From positions 248,001 through 312,000 of the forward strand of contig NZ_CP133262.1 in assembly GCF_030915405.1 (NCBI RefSeq): a DNA stretch of 64,000 nucleotides. The letters are read 5' to 3'. Positions 47,214 through 56,181 of the stretch are shown in pieces. Source of the DNA: Neobacillus nitrireducens (GTDB lineage: Bacteria > Bacillota > Bacilli > Bacillales > Cytobacillaceae). The notes under the pieces were generated by a model. That model made no database searches. It was not told where the DNA came from and saw nothing but the letters and a program-made list of their open reading frames with translations. Numbering within the stretch: position 1 is the stretch's first letter; every line of letters begins with the position of its first letter. The position numbers and the translations under genes were made by a program.

Positions 47214-50213
47214 ATGATAAATAATGAATTAATGCAATCACAAAGTGGAGAACTTGTTTACCAGAATTTATCTCCAGCAGAACAGCTAGATGTCAAGTTA
47301 GATATCATTGATGAAACGATTCGTCGAAGAGAACTTTCTCGTTTGACGGAGATGGAGATTGTACCATTTGAGAATTTGGGATTACCGGCGCTTGAAGAAG
47401 ATTTCATAAATAATGTTCGTCTATATAAAATCACAGAGATGGTTTATCAAAAGGGTGAGCCAGTAACCGATAAATTTACGACAGTTTTTAATACGCTTCA
47501 AACCTATAAATCATCCGTGTTCGTGATGATTGACTCTAATGGTAAGCAAACTGATTTTTTTCTAGGAGTTCGGTCTAATGGTGATAATCGTTCGACAGTA
47601 ACATTAGGAGATACCTTAAAAAATACACTTGTGGGGCATTTTCCTGGTGTGAAAGTCGAAAATGAAGATCGTTCTAAAATTGCAGCGCTATCAACTAGAA
47701 TAGCTAAGCAACATAATGTAGCTTCAGTTAGTGTCGTTGGTAACAATAAAAAGGATAAGGAACAAGGAAATGAACAGTTTGTTCAAGGGTTAGAAAAACT
47801 TGCTCTAGCGATGCACGGTCGTCAATTTACAGGGATAATTGTTGCTCAGAATTCATCTTCTGATGAAATTCAAAGGGTGAGAAAAAGCTATCAAAGACTT
47901 TATACGGAATTATCTCCATTACAAAAAGTACAGTTAAATGACGGTATTTCAAATTCTGGGTCAAAGAGCAAATCATTCTCTGAGATGAGCGGTAAACAAA
48001 AGGCGGCAATGATCGCTGGAACGACTTCGGGAATCATTGGTGCAGCAGTTGGTGCAGCTGTTGGTGGTATTGCTAACCCAGTAGGAATTATGCTTGGAGG
48101 TCAAATTGGTGGAACATTAGGTGGACTTTTCCAATCACTTGCACCAAATGCTCAAGTTACTGAATCATCTTCAAGTTCGGTTACAAAAACGGTAGAGAAT
48201 AAAGCAATCACGGATATGCTACAACTTATCGATAGTCAGCTTAAAAGAACAAATGAGTTTGATAGTTATGGGATGTGGAATGTTGCGGGATACTTTATTT
48301 CCGATGATATGTCTGCTGCCGAGATTGCTGCAAGCAACTATCGCTCATTAATGAACGGTGAAAACTCTGGTCGTGAAGTGTCTGCTATCAACTCTTGGCG
48401 CAGTAACTTCAATAACTTTGGGGACTTAACTCAATACTTGTCACGATTTGTTCATCCACAGTTTGTATATGGTGGGAATGTGTTCACCAATGCGTCAACA
48501 GCTGTTAGTGGTAAAGAACTTGGACTTCACTTGGGCCTACCTCGAAATACAGTACCCGGTATGCCTGTAATTGAACACGCTGAATTTGGTAAAGAGGTTA
48601 ATTCGTATCAATTGTTCCCGAAGAAGTCTTGTGATAATCCGAAAGAACACATCACGTTAGGTAAAGTGTTTGATCTAGGCCAAATCACTGACAAAACAGT
48701 TGAACTTGATAATAAGAGTTTGAATATGCATACCTTAATTACTGGTTCAACTGGATCGGGTAAGAGTAACACTGTTTATCAATTGCTCAATGAATTACAC
48801 CATAAAGAAATTCCATTCCTAGTTGTTGAACCAGCGAAAGGGGAATATAAGGATGTATTTGGAAATTGGAATGATGTTAATGTTTACTCAACAAATCCAA
48901 ATATCGCACCATTGATTAACTTAAACCCATTCAAGTTTCCAGAGGCAATTCACGTACTAGAACACGTAGATGGTTTAGTAGAAATATTCAGTGTATGTTG
49001 GCCAATGTATGATGCAATGCCAGCGTTTTTAAAAGAAGCAATTTTGAAATCATATGAAGAAGTTGGTTGGGATTTGGGCTCTTCAACTTTTGAAGGTGAT
49101 GAAGTCGAATACCCTGACTTTGAAATTCTTGCGGAACAACTTGGAAAATTAATAGATGATACTGACTATTCTGCGGAGGTCAAAGGAAACTACACCGGTG
49201 CCCTAATTACTCGAGTCAAGTCTCTTACAGTTGGATTGAACAAATTCATCTTTACAAATGAACAAACCCCATACGAAAAACTTTTTGATGAGAATTGTAT
49301 CTTAGATATTAGCCGTGTTAAATCTAGTGAAACTAAGGCGCTAATCATGGGGCTTATGGTTTATATTTTGAATGAATATAGGGTTGATCGGAAGTCAGAA
49401 AATAATGTTGGGCTTAAACACGTTACTGTACTTGAAGAAGCGCATAATCTTTTGAAGAATACATCAGCCGGTGGAGAATCTGATTTAATTGGTAAGTCAG
49501 TTGAAATGTTGACTAACACTATTGCAGAGATTCGTACTTATGGTGAAGGTTTCATCATAGTTGACCAATCACCTTCATCAATAGATATCGCTGCAATTAA
49601 GAATACGAATACCAAGATTGTTTTGCGTACACCTGAAGCAAACGACCGTGAAGCAGTAGGGCGCTCAATGGGATTAACGCCTGATCAAGTTAATGAAATT
49701 GCTAAATTACCCAGTGGGGTGGCTGTCGTTTATCAAAATGACTGGATCAGTCCGGTTCTGACGATGGTTGATAAAGCTAATGTCATAGAAAGTCCATATA
49801 TCAATGAGAATCCTACTGTAATCAAACCGATTCGTCAGTCTCGAACGGAAATAATGAAAGCAATCATGGAACCGTGGTTGCCACATGACCAAATCTTACA
49901 TGAAGAACTTATTAGTGCTTTTAATAGTTTAGAAGTTTCTCGTGTAAATAGAAAACTTTTGAGTATTATGATTGCAACCTATACGAACCATCAAGGGCAT
50001 ATTATCTGGGCTGAAAGCTCAATCCCTACACTGCAAAATCTGTTATTCGATATTCTTTCATTGTCCAAAACGACATTTGATACCTTTGTTGAGTCAGGCA
50101 ATCCAGATGCATTGAGAGCATTCATTCAAAAGAAAACTACAGGACTAATGAAAGAACAAATTGATGAAATTTGTAGTGTATTAACAATGGAGGAAATGGC
50201 TGATGGGAATTGA
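47214..50213 (+). CDS. HerA/FtsK-like ATPase with glycine-zipper segment (999 aa)
   Basis: The C-terminal half is a HerA/DUF87 ATPase: Walker A TGSTGSGKSN at residues 510-519, VVEPAKGEYK shortly after, and Walker B VTVLEEAHNLL around 735-745, then FIIVDQSPSSID and the arginine region. The N-terminal half contains a hydrophobic glycine-zipper (GIIGAAVGAAVGGIANP, about residues 270-305), which could insert into membrane or pack into a channel. ATG 47214 lies after GAGAGGA. It overlaps the toxin gene by 11 bases. HerA-like motors move DNA or protein; here the substrate may be the nuclease toxin or DNA. The combination with a toxin and immunity gene is unusual. Confidence 0.82.
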   Translation: MINNELMQSQSGELVYQNLSPAEQLDVKLDIIDETIRRRELSRLTEMEIVPFENLGLPALEEDFINNVRLYKITEMVYQKGEPVTDKFTTVFNTLQTYKSSVFVMIDSNGKQTDFFLGVRSNGDNRSTVTLGDTLKNTLVGHFPGVKVENEDRSKIAALSTRIAKQHNVASVSVVGNNKKDKEQGNEQFVQGLEKLALAMHGRQFTGIIVAQNSSSDEIQRVRKSYQRLYTELSPLQKVQLNDGISNSGSKSKSFSEMSGKQKAAMIAGTTSGIIGAAVGAAVGGIANPVGIMLGGQIGGTLGGLFQSLAPNAQVTESSSSSVTKTVENKAITDMLQLIDSQLKRTNEFDSYGMWNVAGYFISDDMSAAEIAASNYRSLMNGENSGREVSAINSWRSNFNNFGDLTQYLSRFVHPQFVYGGNVFTNASTAVSGKELGLHLGLPRNTVPGMPVIEHAEFGKEVNSYQLFPKKSCDNPKEHITLGKVFDLGQITDKTVELDNKSLNMHTLITGSTGSGKSNTVYQLLNELHHKEIPFLVVEPAKGEYKDVFGNWNDVNVYSTNPNIAPLINLNPFKFPEAIHVLEHVDGLVEIFSVCWPMYDAMPAFLKEAILKSYEEVGWDLGSSTFEGDEVEYPDFEILAEQLGKLIDDTDYSAEVKGNYTGALITRVKSLTVGLNKFIFTNEQTPYEKLFDENCILDISRVKSSETKALIMGLMVYILNEYRVDRKSENNVGLKHVTVLEEAHNLLKNTSAGGESDLIGKSVEMLTNTIAEIRTYGEGFIIVDQSPSSIDIAAIKNTNTKIVLRTPEANDREAVGRSMGLTPDQVNEIAKLPSGVAVVYQNDWISPVLTMVDKANVIESPYINENPTVIKPIRQSRTEIMKAIMEPWLPHDQILHEELISAFNSLEVSRVNRKLLSIMIATYTNHQGHIIWAESSIPTLQNLLFDILSLSKTTFDTFVESGNPDALRAFIQKKTTGLMKEQIDEICSVLTMEEMADGN

Positions 50214-51174
50214 TTTTGGCAAAACGATTGACGCTGTTGGCGATGGCGTTAAAAATGTTGGAGAAGTAGCACATAAATCTACGGAAAATTTCCATAAGAA
50301 ATTCGTGTCTAAAATTACTCCTAAGGATGGAAAGTTCGGAGATGCAACGAAGTTTGTGGCGGAAACGGTTCCTGGTATTTCTGAATACAATGCAGCCCGT
50401 GAAGGAAATTGGAAAGATTTTGCTATAGCCGCTGGTATGGATGTTGCACTGATAGGTGTAACTGTTACGACGGCTGGCTTAGCAACTGGTCCAGCTATTG
50501 CCGTGAAGGTAGGAACAGAAGTTGGAATAACTGCGGTGAAAACAGTTTTGAGAGAAGGAACAGAGGCTGTTGCAGAAAAAACTGTTAAAGAAACTGGTGA
50601 GTTAGCAGTTAAGAAGGCAACAATTGAAGTTGGACAAGCTATTGATAAAACTCGAATCCCAGAATACTTTAAAGGCCAATCTGATATTCCATCATTCGCG
50701 AAAAACATGAAATCTGAAACTGTAACCAACTACCAGGAAGCCAATCAACCTATTCGTTATGTAGAAACAAGAAATCAACATTTAAATGGGGATGTCCACA
50801 CGCATTCAGGAGTTCCTTTTGTAAGAAAAATAGTTGAAATGCCTGATGGTGAAAAAATTGAAGGGGTATTTCCAGAATTTCCGCATCAATATGAAGTAAT
50901 ATTAGATGAAACTCAGTATTTAGATAGCGATGCAAGACAATTCAGAGCTGCTGTTAACCAATTAGGAAAAGACATTGATAGTAATCTGGATTTAGCTAAA
51001 AAATTTACTCCTGAGCAGGTAGAACAAATTAAAAATGGCGATACTCCAGATGGTTATGTATGGCATCATTCAGAACAACCTGGAATATTGCAATTGGTGG
51101 ATAAGAACCTACATGATATTACTGGTCATCATGGTGGCCGCTACTTGTGGGGCGGTGGGTCAGAGCATAGATAA
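50203..51174 (+). CDS. toxin-like protein with C-terminal WHH nuclease domain (323 aa)
   Basis: The last about 45 residues have the WHH nuclease pattern of the HNH/endonuclease VII fold: GYVWHH (Trp287-His288-His289), then LQLVDKNLHD (His304) and TGHHGG (His309, His310). This domain is used as a toxin tip in polymorphic toxins. Before it, the N-terminal third holds a hydrophobic Gly/Ala-rich segment (about residues 74-110), fit for membrane passage. The gene overlaps the HerA-like ATPase by 11 bases and is followed by a SUKH immunity gene. No secretion domain (LXG, WXG, signal peptide) is visible, so export by the ATPase or internal use are both open. Confidence 0.82.
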   Translation: MGIDFGKTIDAVGDGVKNVGEVAHKSTENFHKKFVSKITPKDGKFGDATKFVAETVPGISEYNAAREGNWKDFAIAAGMDVALIGVTVTTAGLATGPAIAVKVGTEVGITAVKTVLREGTEAVAEKTVKETGELAVKKATIEVGQAIDKTRIPEYFKGQSDIPSFAKNMKSETVTNYQEANQPIRYVETRNQHLNGDVHTHSGVPFVRKIVEMPDGEKIEGVFPEFPHQYEVILDETQYLDSDARQFRAAVNQLGKDIDSNLDLAKKFTPEQVEQIKNGDTPDGYVWHHSEQPGILQLVDKNLHDITGHHGGRYLWGGGSEHR

Positions 51175-51193
51175 TTGAATAGGTGGGATTTAT

Positions 51194-51634
51194 GTGACTG
51201 TCATGAAATGGATATTAGCGAAGCAATTAGAAAATGTATCATTGATTTCAAGTTTTGAAGAAAAATATAGAATTATCTTTCCAGATGACTTTAAGGCTTG
51301 TGTAGTTGAGCATAATGGTTCAAGACCGAGACCAAATATATTTGATGTGAACTCCCGAAAAGAATTAGTGGCTAAATCATTATTATCATTTAACAGAAAT
51401 GACTCTGATAATATTTGGCAAACAAACAATCAATTAAATGAAAAATTGCCAAATCAAGTAATTGCATTTATGAGTGACCAGTTTGGCAACTATATTTGCT
51501 TCGATTATCGTAATACAAAAGTACCGTCAATTATGTTCTGGGATCATGAACTATCTTACACAAATCCAAATGACTGTTTAAAATATGTTGCTGATACATT
51601 TGGAGACTTTATTAAAGGAATATATGATTTCTAA
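51194..51634 (+). CDS. SMI1/KNR4 (SUKH) family immunity protein (146 aa)
   Basis: The sequence shows the SUKH layout: YRIIFPDDFKACVVEHNGSRP at the start, FMSDQFGNYICFDYR in the middle, and VPSIMFWDHE near the end. SUKH proteins are the commonest immunity partners of nuclease toxins, and this one lies 19 bases after a WHH nuclease. GTG 51194 has AGGTGGG six bases upstream; ATG 51203 is an alternative. It should bind and block the toxin of the preceding gene. Confidence 0.87.
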   Translation: MTVMKWILAKQLENVSLISSFEEKYRIIFPDDFKACVVEHNGSRPRPNIFDVNSRKELVAKSLLSFNRNDSDNIWQTNNQLNEKLPNQVIAFMSDQFGNYICFDYRNTKVPSIMFWDHELSYTNPNDCLKYVADTFGDFIKGIYDF

Positions 51635-51645
51635 TTACAGTCCCC

Positions 51646-51929
51646 TTGGACTTATTCTTTGAAAGTAATGAAACGGCATATTTTTTAATAGGTATTTCAA
51701 AAGAAAATTACGGACAAATATTTTATTTCGACAAAAAGATTGCCAACAATTTTCAGGAGTTTTTATTAAATTATTCTAAGGCTGAAAGATACTTTGAATT
51801 GCTTGATAATGATGTTGACCGGGCTGCTAAGGCGATAGAAACGAATTTCGCATCGATCTCGACAATGTTATCGATAAGCGCCAAGACCTCGAGCTGGATG
51901 GGTTGATTATCTGTCTTTGAACTATATCG
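51646..51929 (+). pseudogene. second SUKH-like immunity gene, fragment
   Basis: The piece ESNETAYFLIGISKENYGQIFYFD and IANNFQEFLLNYSK is the C-terminal half of another SUKH-type protein. It has no proper start, and after about 60 codons the text changes frame (FRIDLDNVIDKRQDLELDGL in the shifted frame, stop near 51929). Such orphan immunity fragments commonly pile up behind toxin genes. Confidence 0.5.
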
Positions 51930-52044
51930 TCATGTTGTGTGATGAAAGGCTACAGCTGCTAGATATGACAACACTTAAAGTAAGAATAAGATACTAGAAA
52001 AACTGTTGTTGACAAACTTCAAAATTGTTGTATGGTGAAGATCT

Positions 52045-52164
52045 TCGTAACTTTGTCCAGTTCCCCGATTCTACTCTATCCTTACTGAGTCTTTGAAAAA
52101 TAGAATTAAAAGAAAATTATCAGATTTGATGGAAATAGAAGGCAATCTAATAAGAAATATTGGT
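52045..52164 (+). repeat. copy 3 of the long direct repeat, truncated
   Basis: CGTAACTTTGTCCAG, GAGTCTTTGA and GAAAATTATCAGATTTGAT match copy 2 (42741-42850) and partly copy 1. The rest of the element, including the tRNA-like end, is missing and is replaced by the hairpin at 52165. Confidence 0.7.
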
Positions 52165-52215
52165 GTCAGTCCCCCGATGCACTAAAGCTTCACATCATAG
52201 TGGGACTGACCCTTT
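52165..52215. repeat. hairpin repeat, left of the helicase remnant
   Basis: GTCAGTCCC (52165-52173) pairs perfectly with GGGACTGAC (52202-52210), followed by CCTTTTT. The loop has AAAGCTTCACATCA, as in the partner at 54284. Confidence 0.75.
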
Positions 52216-52942
52216 TTCCTCGGGTAGAGAAAGAGATGTCATCATCCTTACCACCGTAGTGAATCATAATGAACCCAATGACTTTGCTGACAATTCAAAT
52301 TTAATCAATGTGGCAGTTTCACGTGCAGTCAGGAAATTGATTGTGGTTGTATCCGAGGGCAGTGATAAATGGATAGGAACGAATATTGGTGATTTAGTGA
52401 GATATATTCAATATAATAATTTTGAAACCATCGAGAGCCAAATCTATTCTGTTTTTGATCCGCTTTACAACAGCTATTCTGATAAATTATTAGACACGTT
52501 GAAAAAGAGCAAAAAGGTTTCGGATTTCAAATCAGAAAATCTCATGAATACTGTCATTGAAAAGGTGTTGAGCTTACCAGATTTTCAAAGTCTTGACTGG
52601 GTATTGCATCAGCCCTTACAGATGCTGATAAAGGATCCGGCAATGCTAACGGCGGACGAACAACGATATGCCATGAATATATTAACTCACACCGATTTTG
52701 TGATTTTTAATAAACTAGACAAAATGCCTGTCTTGGTAGTTGAAGTAGATGGACATGCATACCATGCCGAAAATCCTGTCCAGTTAAAGCGAGACAAAAT
52801 GAAGGATGAAATTTTACGGAAATATGGGATTCCTATTATCAGAATGAAAACTACCGAAAGCAGGGAAGAGGATCGTTTGAGGGAAACGTTGAATGACCTA
52901 TTTAAGATAAAGTCAGACTTTGTAGAACCAATGGGTTCATAG
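52216..52942 (+). pseudogene. C-terminal fragment of a superfamily 1 helicase with nuclease-like tail
   Basis: Helicase homology starts abruptly at SGRERDVIILTTVVN (motif V region), then NLINVAVSRAVRKLIVV (motif VI), right after the hairpin repeat. The C-terminal part has VLVVEVDGHAYHAE and KRDKMKDEILRKYGIPIIRM, a PD-(D/E)XK-like (DUF2726/DUF559-type) domain. The N-terminal helicase motifs, including Walker A, are missing. The upstream in-frame residues from 52160 are translated hairpin repeat, not protein. Confidence 0.72.
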
Positions 52943-52995
52943 AAAAAAGGGGATTATTATCTACCCAATACCAATATTTTTCCGAGGTGATACAC

Positions 52996-54216
52996 TTGAA
53001 TCATACCAAAATGGATAAAAAAACTATGAATAAATTACTTGGCGCTTTAGAAAGAATGAACGAAACGGCTCAGAAAATGCAGCAGAGCAAGGAACTAAAA
53101 ATCTGGAGTGATATTTCCGTACCAATTACATTAAAAGAGGCACTTTCAAGGCTTACAAAAGACGAATTAAGTGACATAAGAAAAAATTTAGAAATCCAAG
53201 GCGCCAGTGCTTTAAAAAAAGGGGAATTAATAGACTTATTAAGTATGAGGATTCCACTATTGCTTGAAAAGATGTCCAAGACTATGGACCATGAGCGGTA
53301 CAACTTGATCCAAAAAATAATCCGTAATGGCGGGTCTATCGTTGACCCCAAATTATCTGCACCTCAATTAGATTATTTTCGCACCAGCGGGATCCTCTTT
53401 ACTGGAACGTATGAGGGAAAAAGGATTGTCGTTATACCTGAGGAAATCGTTAAGAATCAATTTTTTCGAGAGAATGACAAGCAACTAACGGAAATTTCCC
53501 GCAGGAATACTGAATGGATCAGGCTTACACATGGATTCCTCTACTATTACGGGACTTTAACTATTAATGATTTATTCAATCTGCTTGAAAAATATCTGAA
53601 TAAACGTACCAATTTTTCAGAGTATCTTTCAGTAATGGAACAAGCCAGGGGATACTATAAGCGATTCCGTATGGATCATATCGGATTTTCCAATGGTAGA
53701 GTGCTTGATCCAGAAAAAGTAAAACGTGAACATCAAATAAGGAAAGACCTACCGTTTTTCCAATTTACTAAAGAACAACTGTATAGAGCCGGTGAACCCG
53801 AATTTATCGAACGGAACGATAGCTTTAATCGATTTGTCTACTATTTAATTCAAAACTATGAAATCAGCCGGCAAGAGGCGTATGCTATTGCCGAAGAATG
53901 TGTACATGTGGCTCAAATGGGAGAATCCCCAAACATAATTCTTCAATTTCTGCAAGGTAGAATCGAATTGGACAGTATAGAAACGCTGCAGGCCTGTATG
54001 GATAAAGTCGTAGATCTTATGAATAACACGAGACAGTGGTTCCTTAAAGGATATTCATCCGTAGAATTAAGGCCAGTTGAGAAGAAATCATTACGGCCAT
54101 TACCAGATCGTAAAAATAATGTTGTGGATTTCACTAAAAAAGAACAATTAGCAGAAATGACCCATGTCCCTGTGGTAGTGGGAAGAAATATAAAAAGTGT
54201 TGTGGAAGATAAATGA
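52996..54216 (+). CDS. hypothetical protein with SAP/Rho-N-like segment (406 aa)
   Basis: I do not recognise the family with confidence. Residues about 45-80 (ITLKEALSRLTKDELSDIRKNLEIQG, LKKGELIDLL) look like a SAP or Rho-N helix-extended-helix motif, a nucleic-acid-binding module. The rest is helical, with no catalytic motif visible. GAGGTGA precedes TTG 52996 by five bases; ATG 53011 and GTG 52987 are alternatives. It follows the helicase remnant and lies inside the pair of hairpin repeats, so it may have moved with it. Confidence 0.6.
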   Translation: MNHTKMDKKTMNKLLGALERMNETAQKMQQSKELKIWSDISVPITLKEALSRLTKDELSDIRKNLEIQGASALKKGELIDLLSMRIPLLLEKMSKTMDHERYNLIQKIIRNGGSIVDPKLSAPQLDYFRTSGILFTGTYEGKRIVVIPEEIVKNQFFRENDKQLTEISRRNTEWIRLTHGFLYYYGTLTINDLFNLLEKYLNKRTNFSEYLSVMEQARGYYKRFRMDHIGFSNGRVLDPEKVKREHQIRKDLPFFQFTKEQLYRAGEPEFIERNDSFNRFVYYLIQNYEISRQEAYAIAEECVHVAQMGESPNIILQFLQGRIELDSIETLQACMDKVVDLMNNTRQWFLKGYSSVELRPVEKKSLRPLPDRKNNVVDFTKKEQLAEMTHVPVVVGRNIKSVVEDK

Positions 54217-54225
54217 AAAGGATCA

Positions 54226-54275
54226 ATAAGTGCCTGGTACCATCCAAAAAATAGGATGGTGCCTGGTACATTTTT
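54226..54275. repeat. REP-like repeat (GTGCCTGGTAC type)
   Basis: CCATCC and GGATGG form a stem around AAAAAATA, flanked on both sides by GTGCCTGGTAC, and TTTTT follows. A diverged copy lies at 55637-55672. This is a hairpin family I know from Bacillus intergenic DNA. Confidence 0.7.
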
Positions 54276-54283
54276 GGGAATTT

Positions 54284-54340
54284 AGGTTCAGTCCCCCAGT
54301 ACGGCAAAGCTTTACATCACCGGGGGACTGAACCTTTTTC
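54284..54340. repeat. hairpin repeat with 14-bp perfect stem, right partner
   Basis: AGGTTCAGTCCCCC (54284-54297) pairs perfectly with GGGGGACTGAACCT (54322-54335), followed by TTTTC. Its loop shares AAAGCTTTACATCA with the hairpin at 52165. It may also act as a terminator. Confidence 0.8.
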
Positions 54341-54431
54341 TGATTCTGTAAACGCTAACGAGAAGGAATGACTTCTTAAGTTATAACGAATACTAGTGCT
54401 GCAGATATAATTCAAAAAGGGAGTGCTAGTC

Positions 54432-55367
54432 ATGCGTGCTGTTGTTATCAATGAGTATGGCAGTAAAGATGTGTTGGTCGAGCAGGAGCTGCCGAAACCA
54501 GAAATTAAAGCTAACCAAGTCCTTGTTGAGGTGTATGCAACCTCCATTAATCCTGTTGATTGGAAGCTTCGTGCAGGTTACTTGAAGCAAATGCTTGATT
54601 GGTCATTCCCAATTATCCTTGGCTGGGATGTAGCTGGTAAAATCGTTGAAGTGGGAAGTGAGGTTAAATCTTATCAGGTAGGGGATGAAATTTTTGCGCG
54701 TCCAGATACTACCGCTAAAGGTACTTATGCCGAATTTACGGCTGTAGATGAGGAATTGCTTGCGAAAAAGCCTAGCAATCTGACATTTGAGAAAGCAGCC
54801 TCCATTCCATTAGCCGGTTTAACCGCTTGGCAGTGTTTAGTGGACAATACAAAAGTTAAACAAGGAGATAAAGTACTCATCCACGCCGGAGCTGGTGGTG
54901 TAGGGAGTTTGGCCGTTCAAATGGCTAAACATTTAGGTGCCTATGTCGCAACAACCGCAAGTGAACAGAATGAGGCCTATGTAAAAGAGCTGGGAGCAGA
55001 TGAATTCATTAACTACCGTACGCAGCGCTTTGAAGAAGAATTAAGTGATTATGATGTGGTCATTGATACAATGGGCGGCGACATTTTAAATAAAAGTTTC
55101 CAAGTATTAAAGCCTGGCGGCAGACTAGTAACGATAGCCGGACAACCCGATCCAGCAATAGCAGAAAAGCTTCAAGTCATGGCAAGCTCCTATTGGTTAA
55201 CGCCAAATGGTAAACAGCTGGGTGAATTAGGAGAATTACTTGAAAAAGGGATTCTTAGGCCTCAAGTGGGTAGTATATTTGGCTTTTCTGTAGAAGAGTT
55301 ACAAAAAGCACATGAACTAAGTGAAACACATCATGCCAAAGGGAAGATTGTCATTAAAGTGAAATAA
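54432..55367 (+). CDS. NADP-dependent quinone oxidoreductase-like alcohol dehydrogenase (311 aa)
   Basis: A medium-chain dehydrogenase/reductase of the zinc-free quinone oxidoreductase type. The N-terminal GroES-like domain (INPVDWKLRAG, GWDVAGKIVEVG) is followed by the Rossmann motif AGAGGVGSLAVQMAKHLGA. The length of about 310 residues is normal. The zinc-ligand cysteines are absent. AAAGGGAG lies before ATG 54432. It is an ordinary metabolic or detoxification gene at the edge of the island. Confidence 0.9.
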   Translation: MRAVVINEYGSKDVLVEQELPKPEIKANQVLVEVYATSINPVDWKLRAGYLKQMLDWSFPIILGWDVAGKIVEVGSEVKSYQVGDEIFARPDTTAKGTYAEFTAVDEELLAKKPSNLTFEKAASIPLAGLTAWQCLVDNTKVKQGDKVLIHAGAGGVGSLAVQMAKHLGAYVATTASEQNEAYVKELGADEFINYRTQRFEEELSDYDVVIDTMGGDILNKSFQVLKPGGRLVTIAGQPDPAIAEKLQVMASSYWLTPNGKQLGELGELLEKGILRPQVGSIFGFSVEELQKAHELSETHHAKGKIVIKVK

Positions 55368-55472
55368 TTAACAGGAATACGGGGACAGAAATAATATACA
55401 CGACAAGATTTTAAAGAATTTTCATTTCTACTATAGTTCGACCCTGACAAACCGGTATCTTTAGTTAGATAG

Positions 55473-55515
55473 AACACCCGCAAACACTGGCTTTTTAATA
55501 TTTGTGGTGTTTTTA
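55473..55515 (+). terminator. rho-independent terminator of the dehydrogenase gene
   Basis: AACACC and GCAAA pair with TTTGTG and GGTGTT (55473-55511), followed by TTTT. Confidence 0.75.
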
Positions 55516-55636
55516 GTTTTCACTTAATACCTATTGTTCTTAGAGGATTTATTTTCTATTAATAAATCTTCTAACCTATATGTAGTGACCGGATATATTT
55601 GATTGTCATTGTATCTCCAACCCCTTTAAAATATAT

Positions 55637-55672
55637 TGTGCCAGGCATCATCCAAAAAATAGGATAGTGGGA
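55637..55672. repeat. REP-like repeat, diverged copy
   Basis: GTGCCAGGCATCATCC-AAAAAATAGGAT is clearly related to the repeat at 54226. It ends directly at the start of the etfA fragment. Confidence 0.6.
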
Positions 55673-55831
55673 ATGAAAAATTCGGGTTTAATTATTGCCA
55701 TTAATAAGGACAAAGAAGCTCCTATCTTTCAGAACTGTCATTATGGAATTGTTGGTGATGCCTTTGAGATCGTTCCTATCCTAATCGAACAGTTTAAGCA
55801 TGCACTTTCTAGTGATAAGGTGATGAAGTAA
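55673..55831 (+). pseudogene. etfA: electron transfer flavoprotein alpha subunit, C-terminal fragment
   Basis: The 52 residues include [19 protein letters not shown] and [19 protein letters not shown], the well-conserved FAD-binding end of EtfA. The rest of the gene is missing; the fragment begins right after a REP-like repeat. It is not functional. A complete etfA is expected elsewhere in the genome. Confidence 0.8.
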
Positions 55832-55981
55832 GTTAAGTCTGAATTATTACCATTATTCCTCTGTCCATCGTGAGTGAATTCTTCCATGAGGCTTCTGCTA
55901 GCGTGTAGCCTTTCGGATTAACAATATTTGTTTAACCTACAAAGACCTTAAAAAATTTCATTTAATCGCTTAACACTTTTT

Positions 55982-56013
55982 CTTTACTTCACTAAGGAGT
56001 AAAGCTTTTTTTT
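55982..56013 (+). terminator. rho-independent terminator
   Basis: CTTTACT (55982-55988) pairs with AGTAAAG (55998-56004), followed by eight T. Confidence 0.8.
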
Positions 56014-56181
56014 ATCAAAAAGCTGCGTAAAACCCCTAGCTTTAGATATAGGGATATAAGCTGTATTTTTGTTTTTTATTTACGTTAGAATCGAGTGATT
56101 TCACTATACATATTAGTATAATCTCTGATATAATTAATACATATAGAACATATGTTTCTTTGTGATAAGGAGGTGAAGGCT

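Noticed and set aside
45536..51174. HerA-NurA or HerA-SIR2 defence pair
   Set aside because: No NurA or SIR2 domain is visible in the neighbours; the nuclease is a WHH toxin with an immunity gene.
52160..52215. N-terminal extension of the helicase fragment from 52160
   Set aside because: These codons are translated from the hairpin repeat; helicase homology begins only after it.
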